Notes under the pieces: generated by a model | The model's database searches: none | Seen by the model: only the letters and a program-made list of their open reading frames with translations | Told to the model about the DNA's origin: nothing | In this document: positions 23,601 to 33,958 of the stretch, in pieces | How positions within the stretch are numbered: position 1 is the stretch's first letter | How the letters are laid out: each line of letters starts with the position of its first letter | NCBI GenBank assembly: GCA_013396635.1 | Contig: WBMW01003249.1 | Location: forward strand, 1 to 64,000 | Reading direction: 5' to 3' | DNA: 64,000 nt | Origin: Penelope pileata | Lineage: Eukaryota; Chordata; Aves; Galliformes; Cracidae | Translations under genes and position numbers: made by a program

Positions 23601-24211
23601 GGCCTGAGATAGGAGCCTTGAAGCTGGAGAGACAAGGAAAAACTGGGCTGGGAGGTGTTCTTGCAGATGGTTCTTCCTTTCACTGCCTCTGACCTGTGTC
23701 TCTCTTCTTGCCTGTGGAAAGCTCCCAAAAAGGCACCAGTATTTTGTCTTTTTAAAATGAGCATTCCTGGTACAGCAGTGGCTTTCAGAAAAATCAGCAA
23801 CATCTCTAAGACTCACTGTGGGGTGGGATGGAGATGTGTGGAGTGCAATAAGCCATTCTGGAGCCTTGCAAGGACGTTGGTGTGCAAGTTTCACTTCTAA
23901 CAGGCCCAGGCATGCTTAAAGGCATCAGCAGCTCGTGTGTACAGAGGTGTACATCCCTGTACACTTGGAAACCTGCTCAGCTCTGTTGTAGCTGGGGAGA
24001 GTAACAGGTCTTGTATTTGCTTGTGACCTTGGCTACTGCTTTCTGTAAAAGTAACCAAAACACACCAAGGCTCACGTGCTTCCTTGGGATGCTAGTGCAA
24101 TGAGTACGAGTGTGACACAGCCCTGTGCATCTAGCAGACCCTGCTACTGTCTCTTGCTCTCAGGGCAAGTTTACTTGCAAGTCCCAGCCTTCAGATCAGT
24201 TTCTCCTAGGC

Positions 24212-24375
24212 CTAAAACTAGACATTGCTGTAAAGTACCATTCCTTACTGAGAGCTTGGTCAGCTTTGTATGAGCCATCCAGCAGCAGTCCTTCAGCTGC
24301 TGCATTGCAGGCAGTGGAACCTATTACTCAGACAGCAGAGGTGATAGTGAAGACCACTTTGCCTATCCAGGGCTG
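24212..24375 (+). mobile_element. ERVL-like RNase H-region fragment
   Basis: The + frame contains KYHSLLRAWSALYE, then a serine-rich interruption, then ALQAVEPITQTAEVIVKTTLP and IQG. This resembles the ERVL pol segment that follows the GFGWGLWQ motif, with its aromatic RYSLIEK-like stretch and the EPIT...VIVKT stretch. In pol order it lies just downstream of the fragment that ends at 21602, and it is on the same strand. The reading is short, with no catalytic residues beyond it. Chance similarity is possible but unlikely over the EPIT-VIVKT part. Confidence 0.5.
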
Positions 24376-27300
24376 TTCCTCCCTCATCTGCACTGGTGCG
24401 ATGAATGGCATTGTCTCCGGGATGCTGGTCAAGTTGTCCTGGGATAACCTGATGTTGGTCATGGGAACTGAATTGCAGGCTGAAGCTTTGGTTTACGAGG
24501 TAAGAGGGAAAGCAGCCTGGCACACAGTTCCTGCTCACATGCGTGGTTCTCATCTGCATTAGCCAATCCTCAGAAGGAAATCCTGCAGGGTGGCTTTGCA
24601 TCTGCTAACATGCAGCCTTGTCCAGCACACACTGGCCAGGTACACACCGCCATGCCTGCAGCTCCTGGGCCAGTGGCACAGAGAGCAGCAGGAGCACTGG
24701 AGGTGGCACTGTGGATTGCACTGGGAGCCCAGCTGTTCCCTGGGCCCAGCAGATGTATCCCTAAGGATGCTCTGAGCAAGAAAACAAGGGATGAGAGGAC
24801 TGCCTGCCCCCACCACTTTGCCATTGCACCCCTCACTGTGAGGCTGGGTATACAGGGAAGGCTGTGCAGCCCCTCCTGCCTTGGATGGAATGGCATCTGG
24901 CTGCCTGCACGCCTTCCTGAGGGGCTATGCCACAGAGCCCTTATGTTCGCTGCCATGCAGGTTTCCATCTCCTTTTGTAAATCTCTTCCTCAAAACCCCA
25001 ACCTGACTACATGGGCCTTTGCTTCTGCGCATCTCTGCCCTACTCCTCAGTGCTGGCCCAGGATCACTGCTGGTATGTCTCCTGCTGCCTCCAGCACTGG
25101 TGGCTGTCTAACACTGCTCACTGAGAGCTCTTATCCAGGGCAGAGACATCACAACAAACACCCTCTTGGGTGCACATTGGAGGACAGAGGTAGAATTGCT
25201 TTGCCACATCATCAAGCTCCTTGGACAGAAGGGATGGCTAAGCAAAGCCATTCCCTGCATCCTTTCTACCACGGCCACCCCCAACTCCAGGCCTGTCTTC
25301 GTGGCCTGGGCTTCTGCTCTATGCTAGCAGCACCAGCACCTGGTGTGCAGTGCGGGGCCTCCTGTGACACCCAGGGCCGTTCCTGCACCCCTGAGATGCT
25401 GCACAAGCAGAGTCGGGTGTGTGTGTGGGGGGGATTTGTTTGTAACCTGCCTGGTTTCACCTGTCTGCTCAGTCATAACAGTCCCAGACATGCTGCCTTT
25501 CCTCCCCCGTTTTCCATATGCTAATGCTTTCCTCTCACCTGTCAGGGGCTGCTAATAGACTTGTTCATGTCAGCCTGATAGACATCCCTTTAATTTTCTC
25601 CTCCCACAAACTGTGTGGCTCCAGGAGAAGGAGGCCATCTGCCAGAGGGGGCCTCATGCTCTGGTGTGTTTCCGAATCACTCAGGGTGGAGGGAGTCAAG
25701 CTCTGGTTTGGGGCGAGCGGCTCCCCAGCCCCTGCCTCATGCTGCTGTGCCCCATCCATCTCCAGCGTGTGGCTGTGGACATGGAGCTGCAGCCTCCAGC
25801 AGCATGTGCTGTGCTTGCAGTCTGCCTGCAATGGCCTTTGGGGTGGGACAGAACTGGGACTGTGCTCTGAAGCTGCTGCCTGTTCTGTCTGTGCACCCTA
25901 CAATGGCTCCATCTGCAGCAGGGCAAGGCAGGACGTGGCCCAGGTCAGCCAGGCCCTCAGCAGCTGCCCCCCACATGGTGCCAATCCCTGTGGGCAGCGG
26001 GGGCCAGGGCAGCCCAGGCACGGGACCATGGGGCTGCATGAGAGTGGCCAAGTACAGACCTGGGAGCTTGGGAGGCCCTTTGGCTCTCCTGAGCGCTGCT
26101 ACCTGCAGGGCCTTTCCCTCTCCTGTCCTTAGGCCTCCTGGGGGGCTGAAACCATCTCCAGGGGAATGCAGCTTGCCCGCAAGCAGAGAGCTCCCTGTGT
26201 CCCTCTCATTCCGTTCCACGGATCCTCAGGCCAAAGCAGCTCTTGTGCTGTCCCATGCTTTGCTTTAGGAGCCCTCAATAACCCAAATCTTTCAGAAAGG
26301 TGAGCATGAGGCATGAAACTCCATTTGTCACCTCTGTCTCCTGCAGGCTCTCCTGTCCTGCTTGGGGTCTGTGCTGCCCACTGCCCTGCATCAAGCCCAA
26401 ATGCTTCCCCCTCAATCTTCTCCTAGCAGCCAAAAGAGTCACGTGTCCTGACCTGGGGCCTGCAAAGAGCTGGCAGGGTGCCGGGCAGCAGCACCCGTGG
26501 GCCAGGCTGGGCAGTGGGGTCAGTGCTTTGCAGCTCCCCAGGCCCTGGGCTGTGATGGGGCCTTTCCTGAGTGCCCCTCTGAGCCCTCCTGCTCCCTTTG
26601 GGTCTCCCAGCATTGAGCCTGTTTTTCTCAGTAGATATTACCCATGTTGAGCACCTCTCTCTATTCTTGGACCTTTTGAGCAATGAAAGGTTGCCCAGGC
26701 CTTCTTCTCTCCCACCTCCCTACCCGCCCTTTTTTTTAAATTAAAAAGAAAAAAAAAAAAAAAAGAAAGATGTTTCCATAGGAACTTGGTGAGAGGCTGA
26801 TCCTGACCTCATTATTTGCTCAGTGAAAGGAACTTTATTTTCATCTGTTTCTGTATATTGTCGTATTTTGGCTGAACCTACTTTCCTGACTCTGTACAGT
26901 GCGTTCTTTTAATCTTCATTTCAAATGCATTCATCCCATGGCTTAATTTATCCCATATTGCGATCAAATGTAGCTGAAAGCGATCTGCTTTGCCAATTTT
27001 GAATATTCATCAGCTGTCTCATTCATTCACTGAAGCAAACCTCACTCAGAGTGGGTGCCGTGGCCGCAGCAGCCCCCGCTGGGTACCGCTGAGCTCGCTG
27101 GGGTGCTGCGCGCAGACCCTCCAGCCCTGCTGCTGCTGGGGTGAGCTGCGTGCCCCCTGCCTGGTGGTGTGGGCACTGGGAGTCCTGTGCTGTGCTGGCT
27201 GACTCACTGGGAACAGCCAGCCCCAGCACGGGCTCCCTGGCTGCACACTGAAGCACAGCACTGTGGGGATGCTGGCACCATTGGCGTTGGACTGTCTGAA

Positions 27301-27554
27301 GGGAGGGAAAAGGAGGCTGCCCTGCCCAGGTGGAGTCACAAGATCAGGGGGTGGATGTCGTTGCCAGGGCCACCTGTGGGGCTCAGAGGTGGTAGAGAAC
27401 AACAATTCTCTGTGCCTGTTTGGGACTTGTGCACAAACAGGATCTTCCCAGCCCCTCCTCATGATCCATTTGGCCCCTTGTTTCTCCAGAGCTAGAAAGA
27501 TTTCATCCTCCATCCTCTTGGGAGTGTTTGAATGTAGAGGGAGGAGATTTCCTC
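24376..27554. other. No gene recognised; GC-rich with long overlapping frames
   Basis: Open frames of up to about 300 codons (24610-25524 +, 25518-26132 +, 25615-26268 +) overlap one another. They are dominated by P, S, A, L, C and W with no domain pattern, which is typical of GC-rich non-coding DNA. An A-rich simple tract lies at 26735-26770. A weaker GC- and CpG-containing patch lies at 27050-27130. Confidence 0.5.
26729..26770. repeat. T8 / A-rich low-complexity tract
   Basis: A T8 run is followed by 'aaattaaaaag', a run of 16 A and then 'gaaag'. It is a simple repeat and could also be the tail of an old retrocopy. No retrocopy body is recognisable upstream. Confidence 0.7.
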
Positions 27555-28853
27555 CATCCTTTGAAGGTGATGGAACAGCTCGTTCTGGATGCCATCTCCA
27601 AGCAATTGAAAGAGAAGAAGGTTATCAGGAGTAGTCAGCATGGATTCACCAAGAGGAAACCATGCTTGACCAGCCTGGCAGCCTTCTGTGATGTCATAAT
27701 CAGCTGGGAGATCGGGGGAGAGCAGTGGATGTTGTCTACCCTGCCTTCAGCAAGGCTTTTGACACTGTCTCCCACAACATCCTTCTAATGAAGCTGAAAA
27801 AGTGTGAGATAGATGAGTGGATTGTGAGGTGGGCTGAGAACTGTCTGACTGGCAGAGCTCAGAGGGCTGTGATGCACAGAGTCCGGTTGGAGGCTGTTAC
27901 TAGCGTTGTTCCCCAGGGGTCAGTGCTAGGTATGGTCTTGTTCAACATCTTCATCAATGACCTGGACAAAGGGATGGAGTCCACTGTCAGCAAGTTTACT
28001 AACAATATGAAGCTAGGAGGGGTGGCTGACACACCAGAAGGCCGTGCTACCATTCAGCGAGATCTGGACAGGCTGGAGAGCTGGGCAGGAAGAAACCAGA
28101 TGAAGTTTAACAAAAGCAAGTGTGGAGTCCTGCACCTGGCGAGGAATAACAGCACTCATCAGTCCAGGTTGGGGGCTGAGCTGCTGGAGAGGAGCTCTGC
28201 AGAGAAGGAACCTGGGAGTCCTGGTGGACAACAGGTTGGCCATGAGCCAGCAGTGTGCCCTGGTGGCCAAGAGGGCCAATGGGACCCTGGAGTGCATTAA
28301 TAAGAGCATGGCAAGCAGGTCACCCTCTACTGGGGAGACCTCACCTGGAGTACTGTGTCCAGTTCTGGGCTCCCCAGTACAAAGACAGGGATCTCCTGGA
28401 AAGAGTCCAGCGGAGGGCTGCAAAGATGATAAAGGACCCGGAGCATCTCCCCTATGAGGAAAGGCTGAGTGACCTGGGTCTGTTCAGCCTGGAGAAAAGA
28501 AGACTGAGATGGGATCTTACCAATGTCTATAAATATCTTAAGCATGGTAAGCAAAAGGATGAGGTGAGCCTCTTTTCAGTGGTGCGTGGGGACAGGACAA
28601 GGGGATATGGCCACAAACTGGAACATAGGAAGTTCCACACAGATATGTGTAAGAACTTCTTCACAGTGCGGGTGATGGAGCACTGGAACAGGGTGCCCAG
28701 GAAGGTGGTAGAGTCTCCTTCTCTGGAGATATTCCAGACCCGTCTGGATGCCCACCTGTGTGACCTGCTCTAAGGAACCTGCTTTGGCAGGGCGGTTAGA
28801 CTCAATGATCTCTAGAGGTCCCTTCCAACCCCTACAATTCTGTGGTTCTGTGA
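27555..28853 (+). pseudogene. CR1 LINE with a decayed ORF2 reverse transcriptase
   Basis: Sense CR1 of about 1.3 kb. It enters ORF2 inside the RT domain at EQLVLDAISKQL, continues SSQHGFTKRKPCLTSL and then changes frame near 27700. The second frame holds motif A as PAFSKAFD in place of LDFSKAFD, PQGSVLG, and motif C as FTNN in place of FADD (28001-28006). Another frame change and a deletion near 28200-28330 precede the C-terminal region (EYCVQFWAPQ, ERVQRRAAKM, LGLFSLEKRR, HWNRVPRKVVESPSL) and a stop at 28771-28773. The 3' UTR ends 'ttctgtggttctgtga'. Both catalytic aspartate motifs are lost, so the copy cannot be active. Confidence 0.92.
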
Positions 28854-28869
28854 ATGTGGAGGGATTGTC

Positions 28870-29408
28870 CCTGTCTGCTCTGCCCTTGTGAGGCCCCATC
28901 TGGAGCACTGCATCCAGGCCTGGGGTCCCCAGCACCAGAAGAATGCAGAGCTGTTGGAGCGGGGCCAGAGGAGGCCACGAGGATGCTCAGAGGCAGCAGC
29001 GCCTCTGCTATGGAGACAGGCTGAGGGAGCTGAGGGTGTTCAGCCTGGAGAAGAGAAGGCTCCAGGGAAACCTCACTGCCGCCTTCCAGTACTTGAAGGG
29101 GTCCTACAAGAAAGATGTGGAGGCTCTGCCCAGTCTGTATAGTGATAGGACAAGGAGGAATGGCTTTAATCTAAAAGACAGGAGATTTAGAGGAGGTTAG
29201 ATATAAGGGAGAATTTCTTTGCTCAGAGAGCGGTGAGGCCCTATCCCGGGCTGCCCAGAGAGCTGTGGGTGCCCCATCCCTGGAGGTGCCCAAGGCCAGG
29301 TTGTATGGGGCCGTGGGACACTTGATCTAGAGGAACGTGTCCCTGCCCTGTGGAACTAGATGACCTTTGAGGTCTCTTCCAACTCAAACCATTCTGTGAT
29401 TCTATGAA
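28870..29408 (+). mobile_element. CR1 LINE 3' fragment, head-to-tail with the previous copy
   Basis: Sense CR1 begins about 17 bp after the tail of the preceding CR1, at 'ctgtctgctctgcccttgtg' (coding CSALVRPHLEHCIQAWGPQ with the start truncated). It continues through RLRELRVFSLEKRRLQGNLT and SDRTRRNGFNL to the 3' tail 'ccattctgtgattctatgaa'. Frames shift near 28980 and 29200. It resembles a different CR1 subfamily from its neighbour ('ggaggtgcccaaggccaggt'). Confidence 0.9.
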
Positions 29409-30007
29409 CTCAGTAACCAGAGAAAAATTCATGAGACATTAGGGGAAACATGATCAGAATGGGCTTTCTAACAGCACCTATCTGGCACTGGGGGACAAGA
29501 TGCTCCTTCTCTGGGAAGGTGCTGACACCACTTCCCTGTTTTAGTCCTGTCTTGGCTGTGACCGTCTGCAGAAAGCACAGAACAAGGGTCCCTGGTCTCA
29601 GCCATGTGTTAACAGCAGTGAAGGTGAACAGTGGTTTCTTCCCTCAAAATGCACTGACTTGTTCCTCCTGTGCAGACATTGCACCTGTTTGGGAAGTCCC
29701 GCATTATGAGCATGGCTCCAAGAGGCAGTGCTGTGAAGCAAGCCCCAGTCTGGCTCACAGGGCTCAGAGAGCTCCAGCCACCAAGATGCTCCCTGCAGCT
29801 GCAGCACGTGGGGGGAAGTGGGTGGCCCTGGTCACCTTATCCATGTTACTGTTTATTGCGATTCTGTTTCCACCATTATTTTCAGGCTGCAAGCAAAAAG
29901 TGACAAAGTGGAAAGAAAATTACTTTGTTACTGATATGAGGTTTTAGAAACCTCATATATAGAAAAGATATAGGATTGCCCCATTCCCTGCTTTACCTTT
30001 CTCTCTA
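29409..30007. other. No gene recognised; contains a perfect short hairpin
   Basis: About 600 bp lie between CR1 copies. A + frame ends at 29947 with a hydrophobic stretch and a basic tail, but its upstream part has no gene-like features. An 11-bp perfect inverted repeat with a 3-base loop is at 29934-29958. Confidence 0.5.
29934..29958. repeat. Perfect 11-bp inverted repeat, 3-nt loop
   Basis: The left arm ATATGAGGTTT (29934-29944), loop TAG and right arm AAACCTCATAT (29948-29958) pair without mismatch. There is no T-run after it, and it overlaps the stop codon of a short frame. Its function is unknown. Confidence 0.85.
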
Positions 30008-30645
30008 TGAATCATAGAATCATAGAATAGTCTGGGTTGGAAGAGACCTTAGAGATCATCTTGTTCCAACCCCCCTGCCATGGGCAAGGACACCTCCCAC
30101 CAGACCAGGTTGCCCAAAGCCCCATCCAGCCTGGCCTTGAACACTGCCAGGGAGGGGGCAGCCACAGCTTCTCTGGGCAACCTGTGCCAGTGTCTCAGCA
30201 CCCTCACAGGGAAGAATTTCCTCCTTATATCCAGTCTAAATCTAACCTCTTTCAGTTTATAACCGTTACCCCTTGTCATTACCTGTCCTTGTAAAAAGTC
30301 CTTCCCCAGCTTTCCTGTAGGCCCCTTCAGGTCCTGGAAGGCCGCTGTAAGGTCCTCCTGCGGCCTTCTCTTCTCCAGGCNGATTGCCCCGACCCAGGTG
30401 CAGGACCTTGCACTTGGCTTCAACTTGTGTTGAACTTGATGAGGTTGGCATGGGCCCACCTCTCCAGCCTGTCCAGGTCCCTCTGGATGGCATCCCTTCC
30501 CTCTGGCGTGTCGACTGCACCACACAGCTTGGCATCATCTGCAAACTGCTGAGGGTGCACTCGATCCCACTGTCCATGTCACCGACAAAGATGTTGAACA
30601 GCACTGGTCCCAGTACTGATCCCTGAGGAATACCACTCACCAATT
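30008..30645 (-). mobile_element. CR1 LINE 3' part with an internal single-N gap
   Basis: The + strand starts 'atgaatcatagaatcataga' and 'ttggaagagaccttagagat'. The minus strand encodes the ORF2 C-terminus (KLKEVRFRLDIRRKFFPVRV, then HWHRLPREAVAAPSL). At the N at 30381 it jumps from the LEKRR region to the region after the RT core (CKVLHLGRGN), and continues back to IPQGSVLGPVLFNIFVGDM. Roughly 360 bp of CR1 seem to be missing at the N by comparison with the copy at 32125. A 1-nt loss near 30540 shifts the FADD region out of frame. Confidence 0.9.
30381..30381. other. Single N joining non-adjacent CR1 parts
   Basis: One N separates CR1 segments that are not neighbours in the element. It is probably a contig join inside a repeat. 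Confidence 0.8.
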
Positions 30646-32124
30646 CCTTATCCAGCGTGTAGTTTGTCTGTTATTCTTGCTGCAAAAGTAAAGAACAGAA
30701 AGGGAATCACTTCTGGACATGTCTAAAGAGCTCTTTGCCCAGATGTACACCTGTCACAGTTCCCGTCCAGTCCCGCTGCAAGTGTAATGCCTTTTGCTCA
30801 TCTGCTACTCAGCACTGTTTGCAAAAAGGAATGCAGAAGAGGTGAACATTAGACTGGCTTTTATTTCCCGCCTTTGTGACACTAATACACATTGCAAGAG
30901 AGACTAGTGTGAGGTTTTGTGCTTTGAGTTGGCCGTTCAGGTCTGAATGTGCTGCCCCTCTGGAGACCACCACCCCTCTCTGCTTCCCCTGAGCAATGGC
31001 AATCATCCTTTTGTTCATGATGCTTCCATCTCTCCCCAGGGAAGCTTGAAGATGGGGCTGACAGAACTGGGAACCATGAGTCTGTTCTATAGCAAGCAAG
31101 ATAGGAAAAAGCAACATAGCTCCAAAACCTCAGGCTGCATGGGACCTTTACACCTCTTCCAGGTTGCTGTGCTTTCCCTCATGTGTTATGTCGTTTGTGT
31201 GGGTGCACATGCAGTGTCCTGTGCAGCAAGTTTTGCTCTTTTGCAGTGTCCCAGCATGCCAGCATTCAGTGCTAACAGCAGCTAATCATGGAGCTGACTT
31301 GATTTTTAATGGCAGAACGAGGCAAGTGCTGTGCCTTGGCACTGTGCCTCACCTTCCTCCCTCAGCAGTGCTGACAGGTAGAGGAGGAGTTGCAGGTGTG
31401 TTTCATTCCTGAGGACAAGGAAGAGAGCAGTGGAGCTTTCTGGCATGTTGGTGATAACATCTGATAAATCACTGGGCAACCAATCACAACAATTCACCAT
31501 TTCTAGTGAATTTAGGGTTACTGAGCCTAACATGCATAACAAAAGGCAGCATGCCTCTTGCTACGGACTGAGAGGGTTTGAGATCCTCCATGAGCAAAGC
31601 AAGGCCAGAGGCTTGCCAGGTTCAGCCTCTCCCATGGTAGTTTGCAGTGGGCATCAGCTCTTGTGTTGTGCTGTTCTCGCTGCAGGTAGGACTGGGGAAG
31701 CCAGGCTGTAGGTCTGCAACAGTTCCAATGATGGGGACTCGAAGTGCTTCTTCACCAGTTCACAGTCAGAGCACAAACACTGCTGGGGGCCTTGCACACC
31801 TCAGGCCCTGCCTAGCACAGCACACTTTGGCTCCTCTCACCAGGGCACCATGTGAGGATATAAGATGGTCACCCATCTCCTCAGAGAAGGTCTCAGACCA
31901 TCTCCTCCAATCACACCAGTAGCATCTCTGAGTCTCCTAGCCCTGGGCTGGTGGAAGATGTGAAGGCTTTAGGACAGACTCCATCTACCCCAAGGACAAA
32001 GTACTCAGCACCTCAAGGGCAAGTACAGACCTACTAAAAGTTCTGCACAAGGCGTGACATCTTGCAAAGATAATTTAGATAGTGCTTTCTCATTTCTCTT
32101 CAAGCCGTGGATGAACTGGAGAAG
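30646..32124. other. No gene recognised
   Basis: This is mixed DNA with short frames only. The start of the following CR1 is hard to fix; sequence from about 32050 may belong to it. Confidence 0.5.
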
Positions 32125-33876
32125 GAAGACAGAGTCTGGAGTCAGAAGGCAGCTTAAGCAGGGTTTTTTTAAGTATGTCAATAGTAAGAGGAAGCCTCGG
32201 GAAAATGTGGGTCCCCTGCTAAATGAGGGGGGTGTCCTGACAACGGAGGATGCTGAGAAGGTGGAGATATTGAATGCCTTCTTTGCTTCAGTCTTTGCTT
32301 CTAAGACTCCCCCTCGGGACTCCCCAACCCTGGAGGTGAGTGACAGAATCTGGAAAATGGAGGGCTTCCCTCTGACTGAGGAGGGGATGGTCCGGGAGCG
32401 TCTGGCTGGGATGGACGTGCACAAATCCATGGGCCCTGATGGGATGCATCTGCCTGTGATGAGGGAGCTGGCGGATGTGATTGCCCAACCGCTCTCCATC
32501 ATCTTTGACAGGTCTTGGAGAACGGGAGAAGTGCCTGAATACTGGAGGATAGCCAATGTCACTCCAGTCTTCAAGAAGGGCAAGAAGGACGATGCAGGAA
32601 ACTACAGGCCAGTCAGCCTCACCCCTGTCCCTGGAAAGGTGAGGGAGCAGCTTGTTCTGGATGCCATCTCCAAGCAATTGGAAGAGAAGAAGGTTATCAG
32701 GAGTAGTCAGCATGGATTCACCAAGGGGAAATCATGTTTGACCAACCTGGTAGCCTTCTATGATAACATCACTGGCTGAGTAGATGGGGGGAGAGCAGTG
32801 GATGTCATCTACCTTGATTTCAGCAAGGCTTTTGACACTGTCTCCCACGACATCCTGATAGCAAAGCTGAGAAAATGCGGGATAGATGAGTGGACGGTGA
32901 GGTGGGTTGAGAACTGGCTGACTGGCCGAGCTCAGAGGGTAGTGATCAGCGGCACAGAGTCCAGCTGGAGGCCTGTAACTAGCGGTGTTCCCCAGGGGTC
33001 GGTGCTGGGTCCAGTCTTGTTCAATGTCTTCATCAACGACCTTGATGAGGGGATAGTGTCCACCCTCAGCAAGTTTGCTGATGACACGAAGCTGGGGGGA
33101 GTGGCTGACACGCCAGAAGGCTGTGCTGCCATTCAGCAAGACCTGGACAGGCTGGAGAGATGGGCAGAGAGGAACCTGATGAGGTTCAACAAAAGCAAGT
33201 GTAGAGTCTTGCACCTGGGGAGGAATAACCGCATGTACCAGTACAGGCTGGGGGATGACCTGCTGGAGAGGAGCTCTACAGAGAGGGACCTGGGGGTCCT
33301 GGTAGATGACAGGTTGGCCATGAGCCAGCAGTGTGCCCTGGTGGCTAAGAAGGCCAATGGGATCCTAGGGTGCATTAAAAAGAGTATTGCCAGCAGGTCG
33401 AGGGAGGTGATCCTCCCCCTCTACTCTGCCCTGGTCAGGCCTCAGCTGGAGTACTGTATCCAGTTCTGGGCTCCCCTGTATAAGAAAGACAGGGACCTCC
33501 TGGAAAGAGTCCAGCGGAGGGCCACAAAGATGATCAAGGGCCTGGAGCATCTCCCCTGTGAGGAGAGGCTCAGTAAGCTGGGTCTGTTCAGCCTGGAGAA
33601 AAGAAGGCTGGGAGGGGACCTGATCCATGTTTATGGGTATCTTAGTTGCGGGAGGCAAATGGAGGTGGGGAACCTCTTTTCAGTGGTCAGTGGGGACAGG
33701 ACAAGGGGCAATGGCCTTAAGCTGGAGCACAGGAAGTTCCGCACCAACATGCGGAAGAACTTCTTCACGGTGCGGGTGATGGAGCCCTGGCACAGGCTGC
33801 CCAGGGAGGGGTGGAGTCTCCTTCCCTGGAGATATTCAAGACCCGCCTGGACGCCCACCTGTGCAACCTGCTGTAG
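32125..33876 (+). pseudogene. CR1 ORF2 reverse transcriptase, C-terminal part, broken
   Basis: This encodes the enzyme that copies CR1 RNA into the genome. In order: GFFKYVNSKRKPRENVG linker; RT fingers WRIANVTPVFKKGKKDDAGN then YRPVSL; SSQHGFTKGKSCLTNL; motif A LDFSKAFD with its aspartate at 32816-32818; PQGSVLGPVLFNVFINDL; motif C FADD at 33074-33085, intact; then the thumb and C-terminal region EYCIQFWAP, ERVQRRATKM, LGLFSLEKRR and KNFFTVRVM. An in-frame TGA at 32777-32779 splits the frame between the QHGF and LDFS motifs. A 1-nt loss near 33808 shifts the last 20 or so codons; the original frame would end at TAG 33874-33876. All catalytic residues in the window are present, but with the N-terminal half missing this copy is dead. 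Confidence 0.93.
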
Positions 33877-33958
33877 GGAACCTGCTCTGGCAGGGGGGTT
33901 GGACTCGATGATCTCTCGAGGTCCCTTCCAACCCCTGCAATTCTGTGATTCTGTGATT
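32125..33958 (+). mobile_element. CR1 LINE, longest and best-preserved copy in the window
   Basis: About 1.83 kb of sense CR1 covers the C-terminal half of ORF2 and the whole 3' UTR. The 5' UTR, ORF1 and the endonuclease domain are absent, so it is 5'-truncated like most CR1 copies. The 3' end reads 'ggactcgatgatctctcgag', 'tcccttccaacccctgcaat' and 'tctgtgattctgtgatt', the usual terminal repeat. Confidence 0.95.

Noticed and set aside
24610..25524. 304-codon + open frame
   Set aside because: It is dominated by P, S, A, L, C and H and overlaps other long frames. I see no family signature or splice context.
29450..29947. Frame ending in a membrane-like segment and basic tail
   Set aside because: The upstream 110 codons look random. 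One hydrophobic stretch with a TTTCAG-like acceptor is not enough for an exon call.
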